From the NCBI GenBank assembly GCA_963921425.1, contig OY992838.1:6510001-6574000 (forward strand): a stretch of 64,000 nt of DNA, given 5' to 3'. Of this stretch, positions 38,257 through 59,324 are shown one piece after another. Every line of letters starts with the position of its first letter. The first letter of the stretch is position 1. A program made the position numbers and the translations under genes. The stretch is from Dryas octopetala (Eukaryota; Streptophyta; Magnoliopsida; Rosales; Rosaceae). Under the pieces are notes generated by a model. That model made no database searches. It was not told the origin of the DNA and saw nothing but the letters and a program-made list of their open reading frames with translations.

Positions 38257-38840
38257 GACATTGTTAATAATGCGGCTAGCTAGCTAGTTAGATCGAAAGC
38301 AACCTGAAATATTTATACTAATAAAAAACTGTTATCTATTAATCATATATATGTTACATAAGTTGGTAACTAAAAGTTGAGGTGTCCCTTAAATGATGAG
38401 TAATGTTGAGGATTTTTCTTTAATTTTTTCATTGTATATATAGACCTTGTTGATTATGCGGCTAGCTATATATAGGTAGTTAGATCGAAAGCAACCAGCT
38501 GAAATATTTATACTAATAAACAACTGCTATATATATGTATATAATATGTATCATCTATCACGTACATAAGTTGGTAACCAAAAGTTGGGGTGTGCCTTAA
38601 ATTAATGATGAAGAATGTTGAGAAATTTTCTTTTTCTTTTTCTCATAATTAATATGGACTTTGTTGATATATAATGGGACTAGCTAGCTAGTTAGATCGA
38701 AAGATTCGAAAAAGCAACCTGAAAAGTGCAAACCCATGTTCTACTATGATGCATAAGTTGAAGAGCTAGCTAGCTAGGTGTTGCCACCATGTGCCGTTGC
38801 ATTAAGCTAGCTCTTCATGACCACAACCGTACCACACAAC

Positions 38841-39198
38841 TGTTGGATAATGATCATTATGATATGGCTTTCACAAAGGGGTGCATATGATGTGTGGAAA
38901 AGTACCATAACATTGGTACACCAACACACATAATCAAGAGATGTGTCATTTGAGTGATGAAGTGATATATCCTTTAACAAAAGGATATGTCTGTACAAAG
39001 AGTTGTGTCTCCTTGTTAGTTATGAAAAGTTGTGTTGGTTGGACCTTATAAATAGGAATCCAATCATACATAACTTCTTACAGAACAACAAACATTTTAT
39101 TTATTCTTCATCTATCAAAGTTTCTCTCCCAACTAAAGACACCACCCCATTGTGATAAACAGTCTTACGACGTTTATATATCAATCCTATTTCCAACA
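38841..39198 (+). mobile_element. Probable solo LTR, 358 bp
   Basis: It begins tgttggataatgatc and ends atttccaaca, the TG...CA inverted ends (tgttgga/tccaaca) usual for Copia LTRs. A promoter-like cttataaatagga lies at about 39046-39058 and a T-rich segment follows. No primer site follows the end and no internal region is present, so it would be a solo LTR. The expected 5-bp target duplication is not visible (acaac against aaact), which weakens the call. Confidence 0.5.
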
Positions 39199-39199
39199 A

Positions 39200-41900
39200 A
39201 ACTCTTTATAACTATCTAATTTGAAATAGATGCATGGATGCCCTGGTTCAAAGTTCCGAGACTCGCTTGTTATTTGTTAAGTCCATGATCGACCAATTTA
39301 ATTCATTAGGTCCCCATATTAATTAATATCGTATACAGGTCTGTCCTTGAAGCATAAAATCCAGAACGACTTATTAGGTCCCCACTATATATATAGTCCT
39401 CCTCGATCTCTCTATCTAGCTCATTCTGTCTTCATCAAACACAGTTGGGTTGGCAGCTATAAATTGCATTCCTCAACTATACATACGTTCGAAACTTCAA
39501 CGTTAAACTGGATTTTTAGGGACCAGCTAGCTAGCTAGCCCATCTCTGCATGCAGTCCTCTCTGTTGAAACTGTTTTATTTAGGACAGCTACATGGCTCT
39601 GCTCGTTCATGGGAATTAATCAGAGGACCAAACGGAGTTTATAACTTCGGAGAATTGCATGTTTTCAAGGAAGTCTCTGTTTCGGTGGCAGCCCTAGCAG
39701 CTGGCATGCATGATATATCAATATTTCAGCAGGGGCCAGGCATGTGCGTCCAGATATTTGCCCTTCACAAGTCACAATCTTAATTGAAAAACTAATCTTA
39801 TTTTCGTTAATTAATAGGTCAAAATATAAAACAACCAAAATGCCCTTCCAATTCATCTTTTCATTTGAAAAAGAGTCATTACATTTTGCCTATACAAACT
39901 ATAGTGGCACATTTTTATTTAATGTATCATCTATTGTACAATTAATGAATCAATAAATTTACATTATGATAGTTAATGTATGCTCCGCCTTACAATGTGA
40001 TTCCTACAAATTGGATGACGTGCACAAAAAGAAAAAAAGAAAAGGCTAATTAATCTTTTTGTTATTAAAAACCTAGCTAAATCAAATCAAATCTAAAATG
40101 ACGTACCCTTTCGTTTCATAAAAAGATAAATTATGAGTAGCCGGTTAATCGGAGTACTGAATCCTCTTAAATTATAAAGATGATATTAAACACCTCAAGA
40201 AATTAGAACAACTAAAAGTGTATTATTTTTAATTAGTTTTAAAGTTTATATTAGTAATATAATTGAACAAAGTTAAAAAATGTTGTTCTTTATGTATAGA
40301 ATATCAACACAATAAATTATATTTTCTATAAGCGTAATATCAATATTTATCACTAACCAATGGATAGCTTAATAATCTGAAAAACAAAACAATTTATAGC
40401 TTAATTGCATCCCTCACCAATTTATTTATTATTTTTAAAGAAATTTGAAAATCCAATTTGCATGGATGATGAAGAAAATGTAGATATGAAGTCATGTTTT
40501 TGCCTTAATTAGTTTTGGGGGTGGGAGAAGAATGTGTACGACACATCGCAGAGGCCACAGTCGAGTTTGCGTTATGGGTGGTGACTGGTGGGTACTGGGT
40601 AGTCGGGAGCCAGACGGCAAGGCTGATGTCACGTGACCTACACTCACCGTCAATCTGGCAGTCACGTGGCACTGGCTGTAAAATCCCTCAGCCAATAGAA
40701 TCTCGATATGCAACGTCAGTCCTTCTGACTGAAAACTTGAAAAGACCAAAACGACCCTGACACCTTTCACCTACACTGTTATGATAGCAATGCTCAGAAA
40801 TAACTAACGTCAAGGACTGAAGTGACCCCCTGATATCGTATAAGGATTAGTGTACTTTGATTTGATGGTGGAGGGCATTATCGTCATTGACTCTGCTCAC
40901 CACGTGTCATGCACCAACCTCCTTTGTTTTGTTCCTTGTTTTGGAAAGATTTGACTCAGGTTTTACGTTTGGCCGTGGATCTTTGTGACGAAAGCCATGC
41001 TTAAATCCAGACCGTTGGATTGTTCTCGAAAGGTGCATAACACGGGCTCCAAAGTGAATCAAACGGTTGGGAGTTGAACAGGACATACAATCTACTTGTT
41101 TTTTTATACCGACGCATGCTTGATTCCTTCGTTTATCAAACAGTCTTTCGGTATTAATGAGATGGATTTTGTAGTTAGATTTGTATCTACTGCAGTTGAT
41201 GACGTCAGATGAAATTTGACCCTTTTCATAGCATTGGTTAAAGACTTAAAGACAACAATCTTTTAACAGTCAATTTGTATTGTTTCTATTATTCTATATA
41301 TCTCTATTTACCCTTAAAAAGTATTATAAATCAATTTCATTTTTGTTGTCTACCTTTGAATAATTGATGCATAGCCAAGTAAAAACAAATAGGAAAAAAC
41401 AAGTGGATGATAAATACTTTGAATATTATTACTTAATAAGATTTTTCACAAGAATCTTTTTCAAAGATTGATCCATAAGATTTTGTCACAAAAATAGTGA
41501 CACCAGACCATCTTATGTATCATCCCTCTATTAAAAACGATTCACTTTTATTTAGGAGATAGGCATTAGATAGTAGTAGATAGTACAAATAATTTTTATT
41601 TATTTTCAGTGCAATAAGTATATTCACTTGATAATTTAGTTTTCTTAATAATGTTAATAGTATTAGAATATCAATCGTTTTAAATGGTCTGATTTGACTT
41701 ATATATTGTTTTGAACAGAGGGTTACAATATGCACACATTTTTTCCTTTCATTATACACTCTTTTCCATTACCTCACACCCATTTTTCTTTTTAAATTTA
41801 TCAATTTCTTAGTTCACACCCCTAAAATTCTGAAAATACCCTAATTATACAACAAAACTCACCACAACCCCACCCCACCGTTGGCGGTTCAACCCGCTCA
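39200..41900. other. Intergenic DNA, no gene seen
   Basis: No recognisable protein. An open frame at 39550-39783 (+) has no known domain. The part at 40500-41120 is richer in GC than its surroundings and holds several ACGTG words (cacgtgac, cacgtggc, ccacgtgtc), typical of plant promoters, but no gene follows on either side within 4 kb. Confidence 0.4.
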
Positions 41901-42580
41901 TTCCCTTATCTATCTCTCCTTTCTCCTCTTTTCATTTATCTCTCTCTTCACTCCTCTGTCTTGTCTGTTGCAGAGGCCGAAGACCTTACTAGCCTCTACA
42001 ACAAATCAAACATAGAGAGATAGAAGAAAGAGAGAAAGGGAGAGATGAGAGAGAGGGAAATATGAGAGAGAGGGAAAGAGAGAGGGGAGGAGAGCGCCAA
42101 AGGTCCACTGCAGGTGATGATGGCAGCAGCTGGGATCGGGAAAACCTTAGGGTTTTGTACGTTGTTTTTTTGTCCTTTTATCCTTTATAGTCTTTTCATA
42201 TTGGATTAAATTTTAAATTAAAGAGAGGTGTGCATGTAGTGATATATATATATATATCTCTCTCTCCTCTCTTCCTTTCTCTCTCTCTTCACTTCTCTGT
42301 TTGGTCTGTTGCAAAGGTCGAAGACCTTACTGGCCTCTGCAACAAATTGGACATAAAGGGATAGAAGAAAGAGAGAAAGAGAGAGATGAGAGAGAGGGAA
42401 ATAGACATAGAGAAAAAGATAGGGGAGGAGAGCACCAGAGGTCCACTACTGGTGATGATAGAATCGGCTAGGATCGGGAAAACCTTAGGGTTCTGTACGT
42501 TGTTTTTTTGTCTTTTTTATCCTTTATGGTCTTTTCATATTTGGTTAAATTTTAAATTAAAGAGAGGTGTACGTGTAGTG
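41900..42580. repeat. 341-bp tandem duplication
   Basis: Two adjacent units (about 41900-42240 and 42241-42580) share a CT-rich start, the block gttgcagaggccgaagacc, a GA-rich stretch and gggaaaaccttagggtt. The spacing of matching words is 341 bp. Within each unit, gttgcagaggc and its inverted form gcctctacaac make a short hairpin flanked by CT and GA tracts that could extend the pairing. No protein is recognised. Confidence 0.8.
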
Positions 42581-42902
42581 AGAGGAAGTGGGGTGTGCAT
42601 ATACCAACACTCTTTGAAAATTGATTACCAATATTTTGGTGTTGGAAAACTCTCCCTTCCCCTGCCGGAAAAGAATTCTATGCTAATATATGTTAAGTTG
42701 TTAATAAATAATAGGTTTTTTAATATTTTATTTAGAGTTTAATGAAGCATGTAGTACGATGAACTCTATTTGTCGTACTACTAATATTTGGAGAGAAAAT
42801 TTTTTCGAAGGGGTCATTAAGAATTTGGAGTGACATTGCAAATATATGCATGTATGTATGGAGATTTAATTACAAAAAAAAAATACATATCAACAATTAA
42901 AT

Positions 42903-43246
42903 GAAAGAAATTTAGAGTATTCAACAAAAAATTAATTAACAATAGGTGGAGAGACTCAACGGCATATAAAACACTTACATTGTAAAGCTATAATTTTTTA
43001 ATATAGAAAAACACTCCACATTCTCATAAGCTTCAGCTCATGTGGTGTCACTTAGATCAAACACATAAACAACTCATATTAAGTGACGTGGAGGTATTGC
43101 CACTCGACCTTACACATGTTGAACATAACTTTAGTATCATTATTCAACTTAAAATGAGTTTGCAAGGGGTGGAGAAATCTAATACCTTATAAATAATTTG
43201 TAAGTATAATTTTTTAATGTGGGATAAACACTCAACATTCTCACAT
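42903..43246 (-). mobile_element. Degraded TRIM retrotransposon
   Basis: Same layout as the TRIM at 36.4 kb. Two direct repeats (about 42903-43035 and 43145-43246) share aacactccacattctcata-like words, with a middle that matches the other TRIM (aaacacataaacaactcatatt). The primer site is worn (gtatcatta at the expected place). No target duplication was found. Confidence 0.65.
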
Positions 43247-43249
43247 TAT

Positions 43250-44083
43250 ATCGATAAAATAGGACAAAAGTAACTCATGAAAATCACAAACATTTAAAAA
43301 AAGAAAACTGAAATTCGATGTCCAATTTAATCTAGGGTCAAGCCAACTCCAAAAGTAGAGACACAAGAAATATATTTTTTTTTTGTGTCTTGCTCGATTT
43401 GTCCATTTTCAAAAGATGGGATGGCTTGGTCTAACTCCCTTTAATCTTTCTTTGTCAACCATGATTAAATAGAAAGACATATATAACACGACAACTTTGG
43501 TATATAGCTAGATTGAAGAAAGTATATATGATCAATATTATACCTCAGTTCTTTGGTTTAACTTCATTATTTTAGTTTCAAGTGTTTATTCTAATTAATC
43601 CCAGAGCTCCCAACATATCTATCATATAATTCCTTTTTAGCTAATTAATTAACAAAATCTTTTTCTAGATGGTATGTCAGTATCCTTGTTGTAGTGCACC
43701 AGCTATAGTTTTTGCCTCGTAAAGATAGGATCTTGTAGTGATTGGACAAAAAAACCCAAGTGGGATATATATATGATAGTGATGTTACGATCCCAGTATT
43801 CTTGGATTCATGTTCTTACTGTCAATCATCTGTATAAACGAATAGAAGAAAAAGCAAGCAATTTGCAATTGAATGAATGGCACTGACCATTTCATTTTGT
43901 CCTGATCGATCATGAGAATGCATGCACAAGCTGCTGTATGTACATAAGCCCTGCAGTACTAGCTAGCTAGTAGGCTATAGCTAGTGAGGTTGATCAGGAG
44001 GATCATGGCCGCGTGATTACTACATGCGTTCCTCAAACATTATGGCCCCATTCCCACTGTTTGGTAAGCAGGAATACTATGAG

Positions 44084-44144
<61 letters not shown>

Positions 44145-46000
44145 GTGAGTGTAATATTGACATGAGACGAATATACTCTAGCCCTCGATTGCTAATGGGA
44201 CCGTGTCATATTGATCATTGAAACTGAAAGAACTTTCTTCGATCAATTTGTATATATATAATTAGGGCTAGCTAGCTATATGACACCCAGTTGCAGCCCT
44301 CGAATAATTAGTAAGTGGGATATTCATGTACATGTACATAATGGAAATCTTGAATTGAACACAAAACTGTAGGTGACCAGTAAGTAGGTCCCTGATTCCA
44401 ATATTTATATAGAGTGCATAATGGTTACAGAAGGACAGAAGAATCTCAGATCCTTCACTTAATTTCAATCTATTCATTATGGCCCTTTCCTTGATGATCT
44501 AGCAATTATTTATGTTCCATATATGCTGATCAGTTGGTATATATAGCTTTATAAGGGAGCAGAGACTGCAAAGCGATCTGCAACAACATGTATATATAGA
44601 TATATATATGCATATTAATTGAAAAGACATTTGGTTGATTACTCAGTCATCCTTGATATATATGTCTTTTTCATTAAAACAAAAAATATGGAAAGCATCT
44701 TCAGAAAAATATCTTTCTACTGATTTGGCAATATGCATGTAGGCTATTTAAACAATCAAAATCATTTGTTTTCTGTACAATTTCGACATTAATTTGTAAT
44801 GTAGATAGTGATATCTAGTAGTGTTGATAATGATATATATCTAGTAATGTTGATAATGATAACTGAGCCCATTACATGGGAACCGCAGACAAGTTTAGTG
44901 AATTGAAGCCCAATTAATCAGGATAACCCGAAAAATGTTTGTTCAATATAATCTCCTTTGAGCTAAATGAGGGAAGAGAAAGAATCAAAGAGATACACCT
45001 TCTTTAATCGAGTGGGTACGTAGTGTATGTGACTATCGATTTTTGGGCCGACTTTCAAATTCTAGTTATTCAATTATTTGCCTTTTCGTTGGTGCAATAA
45101 CTAACCTCAAGGTTAAGCCCAACTGAAGTACGTGAACCCAACACATTTCAAGGCCTAAGCTGTGTTGGGCTCTATATTCTATGAACTTATTTTTCTGAAA
45201 ACCTTAAAGATGTTTCGACCAATTAAAAAAATATAAAACCTTAAAGATGCATGAAAGGGGCAGCTTAGCATGAACAAAATTCATGAGTTCTTTGTGCTAC
45301 AAGACTTGGCTTGTTATTTATGACTTTACATCTCTTGTTTTTTGGGCTTCTGATTCATGAATGATGAATTAAATCTTCTAAAGTCTAAGAATTAGATCCT
45401 CCCTAGTTCTTGTCAAATCCCTCTCGAATGTATTAATTTCATGCATGCATACATACTACCTTCATATTTCATGGACTCTTCAAGTAGCTAGGTTTGTAAG
45501 TCCAAGTTTAGTTCCCCGTTTGAGAATTGTAATAGATGATTTGTCACGTCTTGACTTGGTCTCATGATTTTCCCAGTTTAGATTTTCAGAACAAAATTTG
45601 GATACGTAGCTGTCATGATTGCATATGATTGTTTGTTAAATTGCTTAAGCAAATCAACGAATTGTACAGTTTTATAGTATCTTGAGTTGGTCAAGTCAAT
45701 CAACGGTTATTATATGTTCATCTATATCTGACCAAAAGAAAAGAAAATAATATGTTCATCTATATATATATATATAATTAATTTCAATCTTTTGTTTTAT
45801 GTTCTTTTTCTTTGTCCCTTTTCGAACAACCAAATTAATTAAGGTTCAAATTCAAAGAAAATTTTGTCATTTTATTTAAGTATAAGAAATTGGTAATGCA
45901 TATAATATATTTCATTCAGTATGAAACAGAAGACTAACTTTTCAGGCCAAAAAATAAAAAAAATAAAAACTAATTTTGTCATAAACTGATTTGTGCATAT
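43250..46000. other. Intergenic DNA, no gene seen
   Basis: AT-rich DNA with one GA microsatellite at 44088-44141 and many ctagctagc words. No gene, RNA or transposon ends recognised. Confidence 0.45.
44088..44141. repeat. (GA)n microsatellite
   Basis: About 26 GA dinucleotides. Confidence 0.9.
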
Positions 46001-46006
46001 AATATA

Positions 46007-48262
46007 GTCATAATTAGAAGCAATCTAATCCTTATATTCCTTGTTGTACTTGATCCCCAGCTCACAGTCACAACCCATGCATCCATCCCATGCAACCGAT
46101 CATGCCCAAGCTCCGAACCCGAACTCTTCCAATACCCATTTGGATTCTCCCCCGGCTGCGAAATCCGCCTCAACTGCACCACAAGCGGTGGCGCCTTCAT
46201 CGGCGAATTCCCAGTCCAGTCCATAAACCCAGACAGCTTGAGAATTAACCTCCAAAGCAGATGCAACCGTCCCTTGCAAAGCCTCCGCCAGCTCTACAGC
46301 CACGGATACGCCCCAACAGTCCGGAACGCTATTCTGTTACAAAACTGCAGCGGCGGACCATCCTCAACCAGTTGCGAGATACCAAACCTTCTAGTCCAGG
46401 CGCGTTTTGGCGCCACACGCAATTGCAGTGCCAACAGTAGCCTCAGTTGCTATGCGCAGAGCAAAGGGGTTGAGTTTCTGGATTTTGAGAGCATCGAGCA
46501 GAAGGATTGTAAGTACTTATGGTCATCGATCTCTGCACCGCTGCCGTTGAATATGTTGGAGGTTGAAGTAGTGGAGCTAGGCTGGTGGCTGGAAGGACCC
46601 TGCAACTGTCATAGCAACGCCAATTGTACCGTCGTTTCAACACCGAATGGGACTCAGGGATATAGGTGCAACTGCAAGGAAGGTTTTGCCGGAGATGGAT
46701 ATCAGGCTTCTTTAGGCTGCTGGAATGGTTAGTTCTTCTTAATTAAATATTAATTCTTATTATCTTGATCTTATTTATGTGATCCATCCATCATGAGGCT
46801 AGGGTCAAATAATTTTTAGTTATTTCATGCTAAGAGCATTCGCAATGCTTATTTCATGCATTCTCTATTGCAATTGGAATTGCATCAATTGCAATGAACT
46901 AAACTACACCACTGTAAGTGAATTTTAATCCATTAGTTCAATTTCATACAATAAAATTGCATTTAACACAACTATTGCGATTTGCGAATGCTCTAAGAAA
47001 ATATTAATGAATAAAAATTCTAAACAGACCCCGGCCACTCAAATTACTCCACACTTTCACAACATCCACTCACGTACTACTCTCGAAACCTAGAAAAATA
47101 AACAATGAGTCAAAGAATAATATTATGTAGGACCCTAAGAAATGAAAATTGGGTCTATTTAAGCCTAAAGATTTCATCTCTATACCCACCTTCCTTTTTG
47201 TAAAATGTTTAACCCAAATTTACCCTTATTAGAAAAAAAAATTGAAAAAATGTCAAATTTCTTTGATGATCATGTGTATAAATTGTTTCTGTGTACCCAG
47301 TGGATATAATTGAAAATTTATCCCCCAGATTGCTTTAAAAAGACAAGATATCTGATTTTTGCAGGACAGAAGAGCAACACATCTTGGAAAGTCATCACTA
47401 TTGTTGTGTCAAGCGTACTTTTTCTGGTAGCAAGTATACTCGGCTTTTATTTCAGAGTAACGAAGACAGAGGAAACACCGATTGAAGGTAAGTTGAGATT
47501 AATTAGTTTGTCTCTTTACCTACACGGGAACAAAATGAACTCTCATATACACTGTTATAAGAAGCAGATGAAATCAGAAGTGCAGAAGCTAGCCTTGCAA
47601 TTTGACTTTGGCTAAATTAATGTTGCCACAAGTAACTTTTCCGAGGCAAATAAATTTGGACGGGCTGGTTTTGGTGCTGTTTACAGGACAATGAAACATC
47701 ATAATAGACCAAGAATATTGATTATGTGCCCAAATGAGCAATAAGTTAACTTTCATATGCATTGAGTGCAGGGTAGGCTTTTCAAGGAAGAAGATGTAGG
47801 CTTTCAAGGGATTCTGCACAAGGAGATACAAAATTTAAAACTGAGGTATTGTTAGTGGTCAAGCTTCAACATCAGAATTTGGCTAGGCTCCTAGGTTTCT
47901 TGTCTATGAGTTTGTTGCTAACGCAAGCCTTGATCAATTCATATTTGGTATTGTTGGGAACTTGGAGTACTGCTTTTATTTCTAAAATTAATGTATCATA
48001 GAGAATGTATAAATTTGTGTGTATGACATGCATCCAAAAGAGCATACACTGAAACAAATATCATTGCAGAACTTTAATTTTGAGTGAGTATGTCAAGAGA
48101 GTACATATGGATTGGGATTGCCACTACAAATTCATAGTAGGCATTGGGCGTGGGCTCCTTTACTTTCATGAAGATTCTCGTCTTAGTATTATTCATTGCA
48201 ACCTCAAAGCTAGCAACATTTTGTTAGATGCAGAAATGAAAGCTGCAGATAAGCATGGCTGA
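46007..48262 (+). pseudogene. WAKL-ectodomain/CRK-kinase receptor pseudogene W1
   Basis: Receptor-like kinase relic. Exon 1 (46007-46727) is open and encodes a galacturonan-binding WAK region (CNRSCPSSEPELFQYPFGF, CEIRLNC), the WWLEGPC block and an EGF-like end (CNCKEGFAGDGY), as in WAKL14. The ATG used by its neighbour W2 is GTC here, and no in-frame ATG lies between it and an upstream stop. Exon 2 (47365-47487) encodes the transmembrane helix. Exon 3 (47568-47688) has a 4-bp gain and a stop (DFG then TAA) and has lost its donor. Exon 4 (47772-47947) lacks the bases for the AVKR lysine. Exon 5 (about 48090-48261) has HCNLK in place of HRDLK and ends before DFG. Later kinase exons are absent. 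The transmembrane and kinase exons match those of the CRK genes downstream, not WAK kinases. Confidence 0.8.
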
Positions 48263-48701
48263 TATAATTGTTAAACTTAATGCCTAAGTTTAGTTTGATA
48301 CAATTGTTAACCGGACCCTATTTAATATGCTTATTGCTTACAGCGTTCCCCAAAACTCTCTCTCTCTGTTTGTCTCTTCCTCTGCAGCTCTTCTTCAAAA
48401 ACTTTCTTGATGTTCTTGAATGTTTGAGTGTAGGGGAGTTGAAGTTAAATCCAACAACAATTGCTAGCTTTGCACTTTCTTTGGGTTTGAGTTTGTCTAT
48501 TTTGAATGCTTCTCCGAGAAACTCATGTTCGATGTTTAGTTGGAATTGTCGTGCTACTTTGTTGTGATTCTTTTTGGATCCCTGGCCCCATTAAAAGAAA
48601 AGTAATCATCTCTCAATAATTGAGCTTATAATGCATCTTTGTCCTCGAGTCTGCAACCAAATTAAGACAATAAAAGACCAACTTAATTGGCAACTTTCAT
48701 A

Positions 48702-48757
48702 TTAAGAAAAGTTTTTCTTGATCTAAAAATTAAGAAAAGTTTTTCTTGATCTAAAAA
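48702..48757. repeat. 28-bp tandem duplication upstream of W2
   Basis: Two identical 28-bp units (ttaagaaaagtttttcttga plus eight bases), each with a small palindrome aagaaaa/tttttctt. They end 13 bases before the W2 start codon, so they lie in its leader or promoter. Confidence 0.95.
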
Positions 48758-48770
48758 TTAAGCCTCTTCC

Positions 48771-51309
<2,539 letters not shown>

Positions 51310-52167
51310 TATATTTACTAACTACGTACACAGTGATGAGATTTCTCATGGGGGTAGAATCCACTTGTATAAGTTCAGAACTCTGTTATAAATACGATCA
51401 ATATAACGAGGTACAGATAGTTTTAATTGTATAATTAGAATTTGCCAACTTAACCTAGTATCCATTATTCAGAGAGAATGCCTAGTTGCCTAGCTGCTAG
51501 AGGGTTGTGGCCAATGAAGTAGGGGGAAGAAGAAGCCTCTCCGATTTCAAGAATTTTTAGCTTAATTGGGAATTTGGATCCCTTCATGCATGATTGGGCT
51601 TAATTTGATGTGGATGGAGCTAGTGGTTCTACTAGGCTGGCTGATTGGCTTAATCCTAACTTGTACCACCCCAAATGGCTCCATTGCTGCTACAGTGATA
51701 CAGAGTGAGTGGAGTGTGGTAAATGAGGTTGGGGGAAAGAAATTAAGTACGAAGGGCATGGATGTGGTCAACAGTATTTTTGGCTTTAGACCAAAGTTAC
51801 GGTCTAAATTATGAAGCACATTGATGTGATCAAACTCGGCGGCAAAAGCTTAATTAGAAGCTTCTGAGTAATTTAATACCAACGTGTAAGAGATAACATA
51901 TATACTAGTCAATGTAGTTGGTCAAAGCAAGCTTCACGTGATGTGCTTTACTATCACAAAGTACCTTAGAATTCTTGGCTTAATCAATATTTTTGGTTTA
52001 ATTAATCGTTCTCGATCAGTCATAATAATTTTATGATTATTGTTGACTGACTGACTGAGTCCGATATCGGTGGGGAGATAAAGATTATGTACGTTTATGT
52101 TCTCAATTACAAGATTAGTCTTGGTTGCTTAGTCGTTTTAATTACAGGATTAGTCCGATAGTACCTA
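51310..52167. other. Spacer and promoter side of CRK copy A
   Basis: No gene. Bases 51775-51870 match 55738-55830 upstream of the next CRK (shared ggctttagaccaaa and gtggtcaaactcggcg-like words), so CRK promoter DNA was duplicated with the genes. Two TTGAC/GTCAA W-box-type words occur near 51917 and 52045. A possible scrap of WAKL ectodomain lies at about 51610-51690. Confidence 0.45.
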
Positions 52168-55165
<2,998 letters not shown>

Positions 55166-56013
55166 TGCTTGATTTTTTTGTTTTTTGGGCCAAACTTAAA
55201 AGCCATCATAAAAAATTCATATTTATTGGATCAGTTTCTACTTCGCTAATCAAATAGCCAACCTCTTCGTTTGCCCAACTGAAGCCTAACCCACATTTCG
55301 GAGGCCCAAATTATGTTTTAATGTTGGATAATCAATAGGTCGAGAAAAGTATTTTGTTGGGCCGTGGAAATTACGAAGCAATGTTCTACCTTCGATTTTT
55401 ACTCGAGATTGTATATTTAAGGCCTCTGTCTACTTGTTCGTTGATTAATGTTACATGCATGTAGCATATAAACAGATTCCACTGAAGTGAGATTGAATCG
55501 ACTTTGCATAGGTTCACAACTATTAACATAAAACTATGTTAAGCTCTTGGGTTTGCCTAAAGGTGAGGGTGGGTGGGGTAAGTGTTGAGATTAGACTAGG
55601 TTCAGGTACGAATTCCTCTAATGTAACTAAAAAAAACTGTCAACTATGTTATCAATACAATCAGTACAAATAAAACCTCTGTGATCTTAACAGAGCAAGA
55701 TTTTCCAATTAACCCTGCATTTATAACCTGCTATCTGTGGCTTTAGACCAAAATAGTAGTACGCAAGCACATAGATGATAGATGTGGTCAAACTCGGCGC
55801 CGAAACCTTAGAAGTTGCTGTGTAATTTAATACGAATACGTACTACCTTAGAAGTTGGAAATTGTTGGCTTTGTCCTGAACCACTCCTGTTTCAATCAAT
55901 GGTTTAATTAATCACCAATAAGTCAAAACATACATTCTTCGTCATGGCGTAAGCCTTAATGCTTTTACAGGTTCAGTATTAAGTCATCAATCAATTTGCA
56001 ACACAAGGGAACA
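55166..56013. promoter_or_regulatory. Spacer and promoter side of CRK copy B
   Basis: About 850 bp between the CRK copies. The half next to copy B matches the DNA upstream of copy A. No separate gene seen. Confidence 0.45.
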
Positions 56014-59136
<3,123 letters not shown>

Positions 59137-59324
59137 TGCTTGAAGATGGAATGAAACTGCAATATTATGAAATGTTTGTGTTGTAATTTTGCACCACTTT
59201 GGTCCATTGACTCCATTTTCTTTTTGGTTCTGAAAAGGACTTTTGCTAGTCATAGTATCTGTTTTCCCAATTCTTTTTCAGTCATCATTTTAGGCCAAGT
59301 GCATATATAATTCTGTTTTCCAAT

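Larger units (their letters stand above)
36951..38724. repeat. Three-unit tandem repeat, about 170-220 bp per unit
   Basis: Units begin with atttatactaataaa at 36951, 38311 and 38506. Each contains a form of ggtaacyaaaagttgrggtg and most of ggctagctagctagttagatcgaaag. Unit 1 is interrupted by the 1183-bp element at 37074-38256. Units 2 and 3 are 195 and about 219 bp. Confidence 0.8.

Noticed and set aside
39550-39783. 77-codon open frame on the plus strand
   Set aside because: No known domain or family resemblance and no supporting exons around it.
42745-42780. gtagtacga ... tcgtactac hairpin
   Set aside because: The stem is only nine bases and nothing else supports a function.
45030-45200. 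Possible shared 3' flank with CRK copy A (55240-55330), hinting at a lost CRK gene upstream
   Set aside because: Only the word gcccaactgaag and scattered bases agree, which is not enough.
48268-48567. Open frame ending FSWNCRATLL, similar to the start of a LINE endonuclease
   Set aside because: Only about five residues resemble the ISWNCRG start and the frame stops at once. Too little to call a LINE.
51566-51814. Possible third WAKL ectodomain scrap (VVLLGWLIG, TTPNGS)
   Set aside because: Similarity to the VVELGWWLEG...STPNGT region of W2 is short and gapped, so I mention it only in the spacer entry.
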